A stretch of 7,071 bases of DNA. Origin: an uncultured Collinsella sp. Its GTDB lineage: Bacteria > Actinomycetota > Coriobacteriia > Coriobacteriales > Coriobacteriaceae. Below the pieces are notes generated by a model. It saw nothing but the letters and a program-made list of their open reading frames with translations. It ran no database searches and was not told the origin of the DNA. How positions within the stretch are numbered: position 1 is the stretch's first letter; the number at the start of each line of letters is the position of its first letter. The DNA lies in assembly GCA_900555815.1 (NCBI GenBank), contig USMR01000040.1, forward strand, positions 1 to 7,071, given 5' to 3'. Positions 1-6,238 of the stretch are shown here, in pieces. The position numbers and the translations under genes were made by a program.

Positions 1-449
1 GAGTTGCCGCCGATCTTGACGTTGTTGCCGATGCGGATGTTGCCGAGCACCTTGGCGCCCGTGCCCACCGTGACATTGTTGCCCAGGGTGGGGTGACGCT
101 TGCCGGTCTCGTTGCCGGTGCCGCCGAGCGTGACGCCCTGGTAGAGCACACAGTTGTCGCCCACAATGGTGGTCTCGCCGATGACGACGCCCATGGCGTG
201 GTCGATAAAGAAGTGCTTGCCAATCTGCGCGGCAGGGTGAATCTCGACGCCGGTGATGTGGCGGGTGATTTGCGAGAGCACGCGGGCGAGCGAGCGATGA
301 CCGTGCTCCCACAGCCAGTGCTCGGGCACGTGGTTCCACTTGGCGTGCAGGCCAGGGTAGGAAAGGAAGATGACCAGGGCATTTTGCGCGGCAGGGTCTT
401 GCGCCTGGACGGTCTTGATGTCCTCACGAATGGTATTGATAAAGCTCAC
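1..449 (-). CDS. cysE: Serine O-acetyltransferase, 5' part (gene runs off the left edge)
   Basis: This enzyme transfers acetyl from acetyl-CoA to L-serine, giving O-acetylserine for cytoplasmic cysteine synthesis. The first 149 codons are in the window; the C-terminus is missing because the window ends. The reading frame shows a short alpha-helical N-terminal part (residues 1-65), then left-handed beta-helix hexapeptide repeats. Family motifs are clear: EIHPAAQIG (69-77), [14 protein letters not shown] (80-93, with the catalytic-region Asp83-His84), [10 protein letters not shown] (103-112) and [11 protein letters not shown]. The short N-terminal region matches the compact CysE/EpsC type of Gram-positive bacteria rather than the longer E. 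coli type. The start is GTG at 449. It is preceded by a GGGAGG ribosome site about 6 nt upstream (456-461 on this strand), and no in-frame ATG lies nearby. The gene diverges from the DedA gene. Identity is near certain; only the length is unknown. Confidence 0.95.
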   Translation of the reverse strand, partial: MSFINTIREDIKTVQAQDPAAQNALVIFLSYPGLHAKWNHVPEHWLWEHGHRSLARVLSQITRHITGVEIHPAAQIGKHFFIDHAMGVVIGETTIVGDNCVLYQGVTLGGTGNETGKRHPTLGNNVTVGTGAKVLGNIRIGNNVKIGGN

Positions 450-490
450 CGGCCGCCCTCCCTTAGCGCCGTGACAATGCGATTCAATAA

Positions 491-519
491 AGTATAGCGA
501 TTCGCTAGGGATTAGGAAG
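491..519 (-). promoter_or_regulatory. Possible cysE promoter with a flanking direct repeat
   Basis: On the minus strand a good -10 box, TATACT, lies at 496-491, about 42 nt before the cysE start. The matching -35 is poor (TTCCTA or CTTCCT around 519-514, 16-17 nt away). The heptamer GCGATTC occurs on the plus strand at both 479-485 and 497-503, flanking the -10 box at an 18-nt period. That could be a regulator site or chance. The promoter call rests mainly on the -10 box and its position. Confidence 0.4.
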
Positions 520-596
520 GGCGATCTTGCTTTGCTTTGGGCGACAAGTGTCAGTTATGCAAACTTGCTGGTAATGAAGTAAGACTTTTGAGGGGT

Positions 597-627
597 TTGG
601 CCCGTGCTCGCATCGCAACCGTATACT
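597..627 (+). promoter_or_regulatory. Possible promoter of the DedA gene
   Basis: A -10 box TATACT at 622-627 lies 46 nt before the DedA start codon. The best upstream -35 match is TTGGCC at 597-602, but its 19-nt spacer is long, so the -35 is weak. The box lies inside the divergent cysE/DedA gap (450-673). I saw no other gene or riboswitch in that gap. Confidence 0.4.
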
Positions 628-673
628 GGTCAACTTGGACGTGTCCGCGCCCACAACTGAGAGGTTTTACTTC

Positions 674-1321
674 ATGGGTTTCATCAATTTTATCGCCGAG
701 CTGCTTAAGGACCCGCGCACCGCGATCGCCAGCTGGATCGCCGCCGGCCCGCTTATGGCCTACGGCTGCGTGTTCCTAATCATCTTTATCGAGACGGGCG
801 TGGTGTTCTTCCCGTTCCTTCCCGGCGACTCGCTGCTGTTTGCCTCGGGCTTCTTTGCCCATAATGGCGGCTTTAACATCGTGGCGCTTCTGGCCACCGC
901 ATGGGCTGCAGCCATCCTGGGCGATCAGTGCAACTTTATGATCGGCCACTTCTTTGGCCGCAAGATTATCGCCTCGGGCAAGGTAAAGGCCATGACGCCC
1001 GAGCGCATCAAAAAGTCCGAGGATTTCCTGGATAAGTGGGGCCATCTGGCCATCTTCCTCGGTCGCTTCTTCCCGTTCATTCGCACCTTTGTGCCTTTTA
1101 TCGCCGGTATGGGCGGCATGCATTGGCGCAACTTTGTCGTCTTTAACGTGCTAGGTGGCATTACCTGGTCGACGGTCTTTACGCTACTGGGTTACTTCTT
1201 TGGTGGCATTCCGTTTGTGCAGGAGCACTTTGAGCTGCTGATCATCGGCATTGTCGCCGTGTCGATCATCCCGACCGTGGTCGGTCTGGTTAAGGCTAAG
1301 CTCGGTAAAAAGAACGCCTAG
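674..1321 (+). CDS. DedA-family (SNARE-associated/VTT domain) inner membrane protein
   Basis: This is a 215-residue multi-pass membrane protein of the DedA family. Members include undecaprenyl-phosphate flippases (UptA type) and proteins needed for envelope and proton-motive-force homeostasis. Which role applies here cannot be read from sequence. Visible family features are a hydrophobic N-terminal helix (about 27-48) with Glu40, and the re-entrant motif FPFLPGDSLLF (46-56) with Asp52. After these come FGRKI (94-98) and the signature GRFFPFIRTFVPFIAGM (130-146) with Arg131 and Arg137. Further hydrophobic segments lie at about 154-176 and 187-206, and the tail is Lys-rich. I chose ATG 674 because TGAGAGG at 658-664 lies 9 nt upstream. 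An in-frame ATG at 635 would add 13 polar residues and has no ribosome site. The gene stands alone, followed by a terminator. Confidence 0.93.
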   Translation: MGFINFIAELLKDPRTAIASWIAAGPLMAYGCVFLIIFIETGVVFFPFLPGDSLLFASGFFAHNGGFNIVALLATAWAAAILGDQCNFMIGHFFGRKIIASGKVKAMTPERIKKSEDFLDKWGHLAIFLGRFFPFIRTFVPFIAGMGGMHWRNFVVFNVLGGITWSTVFTLLGYFFGGIPFVQEHFELLIIGIVAVSIIPTVVGLVKAKLGKKNA

Positions 1322-1349
1322 TCCGAGCTTGTTTTCTGACGTTAATTCC

Positions 1350-1383
1350 AAGGCCCGTCATCGGATTCGATGGCGGGCCTTTT
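1350..1383 (+). terminator. Intrinsic terminator after the DedA gene
   Basis: The arms at 1350-1363 and 1368-1381 pair over 14 positions, one of them a G-T wobble, around a GATT loop. The outer arm is AAGGCCCG against CGGGCCTT. The hairpin runs into TTTT, then GTGTT. It begins 29 nt after the DedA stop codon. Confidence 0.85.
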
Positions 1384-1611
1384 GTGTTGGAGGCAAATGA
1401 AAATACTTTACTTAGTTAAAGAAAAGCGTTTTATCCAAGGCGTGCGGGGAGTACAATCACCTGCATGCGAATCGACGCGCCATCGGCTTTGATGCTGCCC
1501 GCGTGTCCTGCCCGGCTCTACGCTTCCGGGTATGCGACGTTGCGACGCGGCCGGCTTCGGTCCTTGCGTGCGGGTTCGCGAGTATGCAACCGTGTATGTA
1601 AGGAGCGACAT
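1384..1611 (+). promoter_or_regulatory. ilvE upstream region with possible promoter; no recognised attenuator
   Basis: This 228-nt stretch holds no convincing gene. A -10-like TACAAT lies at 1452-1457, with only a weak AT-rich -35 (TTTTAT, 1429-1434; spacer 17). If used, it gives a 5' leader of roughly 145 nt. I looked for a T-box (AGGGTGG-type antiterminator), a terminator hairpin and a leader peptide rich in Leu/Ile/Val codons, and saw none. A short hairpin CCCGG/CCGGG lies near 1518-1540. The frame is open from ATG 1465 into ilvE, but that ATG lacks a ribosome site. Confidence 0.35.
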
Positions 1612-2664
1612 ATGACTGTCGAGAAGAAGGATATCGATTGGGGTAGCCTCGGCTTTGGCTACATGAAGACCGATTACAGCTACGAGGCCCATTGGAAGGA
1701 CGGCGAGTGGGACGAGGGCGGCCTGACCACCGACCACACCCTGCATGTCTCCGAGTGCGGTGGCATCTTCCATTACTGCCAGGAGGTCTTTGAGGGCCTG
1801 AAGGCCTACACCGCCGAGGACGGCAGCATCGTCTGCTTCCGTCCCGACATGAACGCCGAGCGTATGTACAACTCCGCCCAGCGCCTCGAGATGCCCCCGT
1901 TCCCCAAGGACAAGTTCGTTGAGGCCGTCAAGCAGGTCGTTTCTGCCAACGCCGCATGGGTTCCGCCCTTCGGCTCTGGCGCAACCCTGTATGTGCGTCC
2001 GTTTATGATCGGCTCCGGTGACGTGATCGGCGTGGCTCCCGCTCCTGAGTACACGTTCCGCATTCTCGTGACCCCGGTCGGTCCGTACTTTAAGGGTGGC
2101 CTCAAGCCCGTCAAGCTGCGCGTTTCCGAGTACGATCGCGCCGCACCGCACGGCACCGGCAACATCAAGGCCGGCCTCAACTACGCCATGTCCCTGAAGC
2201 CCACGATGGAGGCTCACCGCGAGGGTTATGCCGAGAACCTGTATCTCGACTCCGAGTCCCGCACCTATGTCGAGGAGACCGGTGGCGCCAACGTCCTGTT
2301 CGTGAAAGAGGATGGCACGCTCGTCGTTCCGCAGTCGCACACCGACTCCATTCTGCCCTCCATCACCCGTCGTTCGCTCGTTCAGGTCGCTCAGGACCTG
2401 GGTATGACCGTCGATCAGCGCCCCGTCGAGTGGGCCGAGGTCAAGGCCGGCACCTTTGTGGAGTGCGGCCTGTGCGGCACCGCTGCCGTCATCTCCCCGG
2501 TTGGCGAGATCGACAACAAGGTTTACGGCGCCGACGAGACCGTGACCTTCCCGGCTGGCTACACCGAGATCGGTCCCGTGATGAAGAAGCTTCGCGAGAC
2601 CCTGACTGGTATCCAGTCCGGTGCTGTCGAGGACAAGCACAACTGGGTTTACACCGTCGCGTAA
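1612..2664 (+). CDS. ilvE: Branched-chain amino acid aminotransferase (PLP-dependent, fold type IV)
   Basis: This cytoplasmic enzyme interconverts leucine, isoleucine and valine with their 2-oxo acids, using glutamate/2-oxoglutarate. It is the last step of synthesis or the first of breakdown. At 350 residues it matches the longer BCAT-II form. Visible motifs are FEGLKAY (60-66), an Arg-rich substrate-site segment LYVRPFMIGSG (126-136), and GTGNIKAGLNYAMSL (181-195) with Lys186 as the PLP Schiff-base lysine. EETGGANVLF (221-230) carries the conserved glutamate, and CGTAAVISPV (288-297) is the phosphate-side loop. Cys285 and Cys288 form a CxxC just before that loop, which is not the position of the redox CxxC in human BCATs. 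The start ATG 1612 has AAGGAG at 1600-1605, 6 nt upstream. Codon choice is strongly biased to C-ending codons, consistent with high expression. It forms a single-gene unit with its own terminator. Confidence 0.96.
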   Translation: MTVEKKDIDWGSLGFGYMKTDYSYEAHWKDGEWDEGGLTTDHTLHVSECGGIFHYCQEVFEGLKAYTAEDGSIVCFRPDMNAERMYNSAQRLEMPPFPKDKFVEAVKQVVSANAAWVPPFGSGATLYVRPFMIGSGDVIGVAPAPEYTFRILVTPVGPYFKGGLKPVKLRVSEYDRAAPHGTGNIKAGLNYAMSLKPTMEAHREGYAENLYLDSESRTYVEETGGANVLFVKEDGTLVVPQSHTDSILPSITRRSLVQVAQDLGMTVDQRPVEWAEVKAGTFVECGLCGTAAVISPVGEIDNKVYGADETVTFPAGYTEIGPVMKKLRETLTGIQSGAVEDKHNWVYTVA

Positions 2665-2721
2665 GCTGTCTTAGCTGTCCGGCCCGAGGGCGACCTTTCT
2701 TTCCGGCACGTCCTCGGACAT

Positions 2722-2764
2722 GAAAGAACCTCCGCTGCGCACTTCGTGCGGCGGAGGTTCTTTC
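2722..2764 (+). terminator. Strong intrinsic terminator after ilvE
   Basis: Fourteen consecutive pairs join 2722-2735 with 2751-2764. The inner stem CGCAC/GTGCG (2738-2742, 2746-2750) caps it with a TTC loop, leaving a 2-nt bulge at 2736-2737. The outer bases are GAAAG and CTTTC, so the stem supplies an A-tract on one side and a T-tract on the other. It lies 57 nt after the ilvE stop codon. Confidence 0.85.
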
Positions 2765-2845
2765 GTCCTGCGGAGTGCGCCGGGAGGGAACTTGCTCTCT
2801 GCCCTGCGGGTTCGGCGATGTCACAACGGGCAATGATTAATCTGA

Positions 2846-2876
2846 AAAAAGATGGTGCGCGGTCTATTGGCCGCGC
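2846..2876 (-). terminator. Possible second terminator downstream of lemA
   Basis: GCGCGG at 2857-2862 pairs with CCGCGC at 2871-2876 around an 8-nt loop. Reading the minus strand, six nucleotides follow the stem and then TTTTTT (2850-2845). The gap between stem and T-tract is longer than ideal. It may back up the stronger terminator at 2893-2922 for lemA transcripts, or be unrelated. Confidence 0.35.
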
Positions 2877-2892
2877 GTTGTGCGTGGATAAG

Positions 2893-2922
2893 AAAAGGGC
2901 CCAAGGTTTGTGCCTTGGACCC
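2893..2922 (-). terminator. Intrinsic terminator after lemA
   Basis: Outer GGG/CCC pairs (2897-2899 with 2920-2922) and inner CCAAGG/CCTTGG pairs (2901-2906 with 2913-2918) are separated by one C-A mismatch, with a 6-nt loop. On the minus strand the hairpin is followed at once by TTTTCTT (2896-2890). It starts about 40 nt past the lemA stop codon. Confidence 0.8.
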
Positions 2923-2962
2923 TAAAGGGTTGATGAACTGGCTTAAGACTCGGCCGTGATTG

Positions 2963-3514
2963 TTAGAACTTGACGGTCGGGGCCTGGCGGGCTGCTTCGG
3001 CGGCCTCGAAGCCCTGGCGCTCCTTAAACTGAAAGATGCCGGCAAAGATGACAGCCGGGAACGTCTGAATGGCGTTGTTGTAGCTGAGCACGCAATCGTT
3101 GTAGCTCTGGCGTGCGTAGCTAATCTTGTTCTCGGTATCCTCAAGCGATGCCTGCAGCTGCGTAAAGTTGGTGTTTGCCTTAAGATCGGGGTAGGCTTCG
3201 GCTACGGCGAAGAGCTGACGCAGCGCACCGGTCAGCACGTTGTCGGCTTCCATCTTGGCCTCGGGCGTGGTGGCCTTGACGGCGGTGTTACGCGCGCTGA
3301 TCACGGCGGAGAGCGTCTCCTGCTCGTGCTTGGCGTAGCCCTTGACGGTCTCGACCAGGTTGGGGATCAGGTCGTTGCGGCGCTGCAGCTGCGTATCGAT
3401 GTTCTGCCAGGCGTTATCGATGCGGTTACGCTTGGTGACCATGTTGTTGTAGATGCCGGCGATGGCGCAGACAATCACAATGACAACAACGATGCCGATG
3501 ATGACGGTAATCAT
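2963..3514 (-). CDS. lemA: LemA family membrane-anchored protein
   Basis: This 183-residue protein has one N-terminal membrane helix (about residues 2-21, nearly all Ile/Val/Ala/Gly), then a helical coiled domain. The family signature is clear: NRIDNAWQNIDTQLQRR (30-46) followed at once by NDLIPNLVETVKGY (47-60). ISARN, LFAVAEAYPDLKAN and LEDTENKISYARQSYND further on are also typical LemA. The exact function of LemA proteins is poorly known; they often lie beside membrane proteases or TPM-domain proteins, but none is next to it here. ATG 3514 is preferred because GGAG (3523-3520) lies 5 nt upstream and the membrane helix starts immediately. The frame stays open upstream but that part lacks family similarity. 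The gene is monocistronic, divergent from the TetR-type gene and ended by a terminator. Confidence 0.94.
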   Translation of the reverse strand: MITVIIGIVVVIVIVCAIAGIYNNMVTKRNRIDNAWQNIDTQLQRRNDLIPNLVETVKGYAKHEQETLSAVISARNTAVKATTPEAKMEADNVLTGALRQLFAVAEAYPDLKANTNFTQLQASLEDTENKISYARQSYNDCVLSYNNAIQTFPAVIFAGIFQFKERQGFEAAEAARQAPTVKF

Positions 3515-3557
3515 GATGTCTCCGTTTCGAATGGCCGCGGCGGCATGCGCCAGCTGC

Positions 3558-3590
3558 CGTTGGTATAACGCTACTAGTATACCCGCAACG
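3558..3590. promoter_or_regulatory. lemA -10 box inside a 33-bp interrupted inverted repeat (candidate operator)
   Basis: On the minus strand TATACT (3581-3576) is a good -10 box about 62 nt upstream of the lemA start; no strong -35 is visible. It is embedded in an inverted repeat. GGTATA (3562-3567) mirrors TATACC (3578-3583), and the flanking CGTTG (3558-3562) mirrors CAACG (3586-3590), offset by a few bases. TetR-type regulators usually bind such symmetric sites, often beside their own gene. Binding by the neighbouring regulator is inference. Confidence 0.4.
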
Positions 3591-3725
3591 TTTTGCCGTG
3601 CCGAACTTTCCGGTAAGCGTTGTGTTTTCGGCGGGGTTGGCTTCGGGGCAAAGCGCGCGAGGTACAGGTGTAAGATATGCGACAGATTGACGAGTGTTGT
3701 CTTTGCCCTGAGGATGGCGATACCA

Positions 3726-4310
3726 GTGGACCTTCGCATTAAGAAAACCTACCGCGCCCTGTTCGATGCCTTCACCGAGCTTCTCGAGGAGCATCGTTTT
3801 GAGGACCTGACGGTTGCCATGCTGTGCGACCGCGCCATGATTCGCCGCACGACGTTCTACAAGCACTTTCGCGACAAGAACGATTACTTTGCCTTTTATA
3901 TCGATGAGCTCATGTCGGGCTTGCCGCAAAAACAGCCCGATGAGGCCGGTGCAGTGTCTGCCGAGGACGTGCACGCGCTTCGGCACGCGATTTTGGACGA
4001 TGCCATGGATTTGATTCTGGCGCACGAGCAGCTCATGGATAACATTTTGGCAAGCAGTATGTCGGGCATGTTGACCAACGTTATTTGCGACCGCATTGCC
4101 CGCTCCATCCGTGAGCGTGTGATGAACGTGCTTGCCGAGGATGCCCTGGCTCCCGTGTCGCTCGAGACGACGTCTGAGTTTGTCGCCGGTGGTATTATTC
4201 GACTTTTCACGATATGGTGGGAATCGGGCCACGATCTTGAGCGTCGACCCGAGATAGCCGACGTGGTCGATGCGCTGTTTGAGCGGACCATGACACCGGT
4301 GAATCACTAA
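3726..4310 (+). CDS. TetR/AcrR-family transcriptional regulator
   Basis: This is a 194-residue one-component repressor-type protein. The N-terminal DNA-binding domain spans about residues 5-50. Its first helix carries KKTYRALFDAFTELLEE (6-22), and the helix-turn-helix is LTVAMLCDRAMIRRTTFYKHF (28-48) ending in the YKHF signature typical of TetR proteins, followed by RDKNDYF. The remaining 140 residues are helical and should hold the ligand pocket and dimer surface; the ligand cannot be predicted. The start is uncertain. GTG 3726 gives the MDxRIxKT opening usual in this subgroup and has GAGGA at 3710-3714, 11 nt upstream. ATG 3714 would add four residues but overlaps that site. The gene is divergent from lemA, with no terminator before the convergent tRNA gene 2 nt after its stop. 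Its target may be lemA or itself (inference). Confidence 0.88.
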   Translation: MDLRIKKTYRALFDAFTELLEEHRFEDLTVAMLCDRAMIRRTTFYKHFRDKNDYFAFYIDELMSGLPQKQPDEAGAVSAEDVHALRHAILDDAMDLILAHEQLMDNILASSMSGMLTNVICDRIARSIRERVMNVLAEDALAPVSLETTSEFVAGGIIRLFTIWWESGHDLERRPEIADVVDALFERTMTPVNH

Positions 4311-4312
4311 AG

Positions 4313-4402
4313 TGGCGGAGAGAGGGGGATTCGAACCCCCGGAACGCTCTCGCGCTCAACGGTTTTCAAGACCGCCGCATTCAACCGCTCTGCCATCTCT
4401 CC
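4313..4402 (-). tRNA. tRNA-Ser, anticodon UGA
   Basis: This is a 90-nt class II tRNA on the minus strand with the CCA end encoded (4315-4313). The acceptor stem GGAGAGA (4402-4396) pairs with TCTCTCC (4323-4317), with G as discriminator base. The anticodon loop is CTTGAAA with TGA at 4368-4366, which reads UCN serine codons. The long variable arm expected for serine follows (AGCGC, GAGA, GCGTT), then the T-arm GGGGG-TTCGAAT-CCCCC. The gene is divergent from the tadA fusion gene and convergent with the TetR-type gene. Confidence 0.97.
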
Positions 4403-4412
4403 GTGAGTCGTA

Positions 4413-4438
4413 ATGATAGCATCGTTTTGAATTTGCAA
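4413..4438 (-). promoter_or_regulatory. Possible tRNA-Ser promoter
   Basis: On the minus strand TATCAT (4418-4413) is a 5/6 match to a -10 box, ten nucleotides before the tRNA 5' end. TTGCAA (4438-4433) resembles a -35 box, but its 14-nt spacer is short. The site sits in the 51-nt gap between the tRNA and the fusion gene, so the two divergent promoters must lie close together or overlap. Confidence 0.4.
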
Positions 4439-4453
4439 CAGGGAAGGCGAACG

Positions 4454-6235
4454 ATGACGATCACCGAAATCGACGAGAAGTTCATGCGCGAGGCGTTGGC
4501 GGAGGCGCGCGCCGCCGCGACGGTGGGCGAGGTGCCCATCGGAGCCGTAGTGGTGCGCGACGGCGAGATCGTCGCGAGGGCGCACAATCGGCGCGAGCTC
4601 GATCAGGATCCTTCGGCTCATGCAGAGTTCGCGGCCCTGTGCGCTGCCGCTCGGTCGTTCGGTCGCTGGCGCCTTTCCGATTGCACGGTCTACGTGACGC
4701 TCGAGCCATGCTGCATGTGTGCGGGGCTTATGGTTAACGCGCGCGCGGGGCGCTGCGTGTATGGCGCGGCTGATGCCAAGGCGGGCGCGCTGGGTTCGCT
4801 GTATGACCTGAATGCCGATTCGCGCCTGAATCATCGGTTTAACGTGACGGCTGGGGTCCTGGCGGATGAATGCCGCGAGCTGCTGAGTAGCTATTTTGGC
4901 GGTCTGCGCGGAGCGGGCGGCGCTGATTGCGGTTGTGGGGCCGATCTTGACGCGCACACCGCTCACGCCGCAGCGCTCGCGTGTGCCGAAGATATCGCCG
5001 TTGAGGCGGTCGATTTTGGTGCTGCATGCCGCCGGCCCCGCCGTGTGCTATTGGCGATCGACTCCTTTAAGGGTAGCGTTTCGAGCGCGCAGGCGGAGGC
5101 GGCGGTTGCCGAAGGCATGCGCCGTGTGTGGTCCGATGCCGAGGTGTGTACATTGCCGCTGGCAGATGGTGGCGAGGGAACGCTTGACGCCAGCGCCGCG
5201 CGAGGTGGCGAGCTTGTGACCTGCGAGGTTGCAGGCCCCTTTGGCGAGCGTGTGCCTGCCCGGATGTTAGTGGACGGCGAGCACGAGTCGGCTGTTATTG
5301 AGATGGCCGAAGCCGCGGGCATTGGGTACTCACCTTGCACGGAGTCGGCGGCGCTGGCTGCTACAACCTATGGCGTGGGCGAGCTTATGCTTCGCGCGGT
5401 TCGCATGGGCGCAAAGACGCTCTATATTGGTCTGGGCGGCAGCGCCACCAACGACGGTGGCGCCGGCATGCTGCAGGCGCTGGGCACGCGTGTGGTCGAT
5501 GATCAGGGCTGCGATGTCGCCCCCGGTCTTGCAGGCCTTGAACACGTGTCGAGTATCGATTTGACGTCAGCGCTTCGTACACTGAGCGGCGCTCGTATCG
5601 TTGTGCTTTCGGATGTCGAGAATCCGCTCGTGGGACGCCGCGGTGCGCTGGCGGTGTTTGGCGGGCAGAAGGGCCTGCCGGCGGATGATGCCGAGGTGCT
5701 GCGCAGGTACGACAGCTGGATGGTCGGCTACGGCCGCCTGCTCGATGCGGCAATTACCGGGGTGCGGGCTCAGGGATTGTTGCGCGTGCCCGAGGGTGCT
5801 CGGACATTTGGCTCGGTGCTCGGAGTGCCCGGTGCCGGTGCCGCAGGCGGCCTGGGTGCCGCGCTGCTGGCGCTCGGGGCGGAGCTGCGTTCGGGCGTGG
5901 AGACGGTGCTCGATCTCGTGGGGTTTGACGAGCGCGTGCGCGATGTCGACCTGGTCATAACGGGCGAGGGCAATATGGATGAGCAGTCCGCCGCCGGTAA
6001 GGCGCCGGTGGGTGTGGCCCGTCGTGCGAAGCGATATGGCAAGCCGGTGATTGCTGTCGTGGGCGGTCGCGCTGATAACCTGGATGCGGTGTATGGGCAA
6101 GGCATCGACCTTGTACTGCCGATTTGCCGCAAACCCATGGGCCTGGAACAGGCACTCGATCCGCAAGAAGCCACAACCAACCTCATCTGCGCCGGCGAAG
6201 CGGCCGCTCGATCCTACGACCTTGGCCGTATCTAA
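4454..6235 (+). CDS. Fusion protein: tRNA adenosine(34) deaminase (TadA) + glycerate kinase
   Basis: One 593-residue frame encodes two enzymes. Residues 1-152 are TadA, which deaminates A34 to inosine in tRNA-Arg(ACG). They show the zinc motifs HAE (His56, Glu58) and PCxxC (Cys86, Cys89), with PIGAVVV (28-34), KAGALGSLYDL and LNHRFNVTAGVLADEC as in E. coli TadA. Residues about 197-593 are a class I glycerate kinase (GlxK/GarK, PF02595 type), a family that makes 2-phosphoglycerate. Motifs are DSFKGS (203-208), ADGGEGT (237-243), GLGGSATNDGGAGM (326-339), DVENPL (387-392), PGAGAAGGLGAAL (459-471) and TGEGNMDEQSAAGKAP (503-518). The linker (about 153-196) is Ala-rich with four cysteines (159, 161, 177, 192). 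Both halves have near-normal family length and look intact. ATG 4454 has GGAAGG at 4442-4447. No stop or good internal start with a ribosome site is visible at the junction. Pairing these functions is unusual. Confidence 0.9.
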   Translation: MTITEIDEKFMREALAEARAAATVGEVPIGAVVVRDGEIVARAHNRRELDQDPSAHAEFAALCAAARSFGRWRLSDCTVYVTLEPCCMCAGLMVNARAGRCVYGAADAKAGALGSLYDLNADSRLNHRFNVTAGVLADECRELLSSYFGGLRGAGGADCGCGADLDAHTAHAAALACAEDIAVEAVDFGAACRRPRRVLLAIDSFKGSVSSAQAEAAVAEGMRRVWSDAEVCTLPLADGGEGTLDASAARGGELVTCEVAGPFGERVPARMLVDGEHESAVIEMAEAAGIGYSPCTESAALAATTYGVGELMLRAVRMGAKTLYIGLGGSATNDGGAGMLQALGTRVVDDQGCDVAPGLAGLEHVSSIDLTSALRTLSGARIVVLSDVENPLVGRRGALAVFGGQKGLPADDAEVLRRYDSWMVGYGRLLDAAITGVRAQGLLRVPEGARTFGSVLGVPGAGAAGGLGAALLALGAELRSGVETVLDLVGFDERVRDVDLVITGEGNMDEQSAAGKAPVGVARRAKRYGKPVIAVVGGRADNLDAVYGQGIDLVLPICRKPMGLEQALDPQEATTNLICAGEAAARSYDLGRI

Positions 6236-6238
6236 AAC

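Noticed and set aside
93..497. A 134-codon plus-strand frame opposite cysE
   Set aside because: The minus strand has unmistakable serine acetyltransferase hexapeptide motifs, so this is a shadow.
1465..1611. Upstream ATG that would extend ilvE by 49 residues, or encode a leader peptide
   Set aside because: No ribosome site. The added residues are Arg/Ala/Leu-rich without BCAT similarity, and ATG 1612 has an ideal AAGGAG. There is no run of regulatory Leu/Ile/Val codons.
1408..2640. A 410-codon open frame antisense to ilvE
   Set aside because: It is a mirror of the strongly GC3-biased ilvE codons. Its product is a Gly/Leu/Asp/His-rich string without any family motif and it has no ribosome site, while ilvE has full motif support.
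2883..2891. DnaA-box-like CGTGGATAA
   Set aside because: A single 8/9 match near the lemA terminator, with no cluster of boxes or AT-rich unwinding region, so no origin.
2960..3568. A 202-codon plus-strand frame opposite lemA
   Set aside because: It is the complement of clear LemA codons. The product ends in low-complexity Asp/Asn repeats and matches nothing.
3426..4307. A 293-codon minus-strand frame opposite the TetR-type gene
   Set aside because: It overlaps both lemA and the regulator, is rich in His/Arg, and has no recognisable domain. The helix-turn-helix motif is on the plus strand.
4307..4966. A 219-codon minus-strand frame across the tRNA and the TadA part
   Set aside because: It runs through the tRNA-Ser gene and antisense to TadA catalytic motifs, so it is not a gene.
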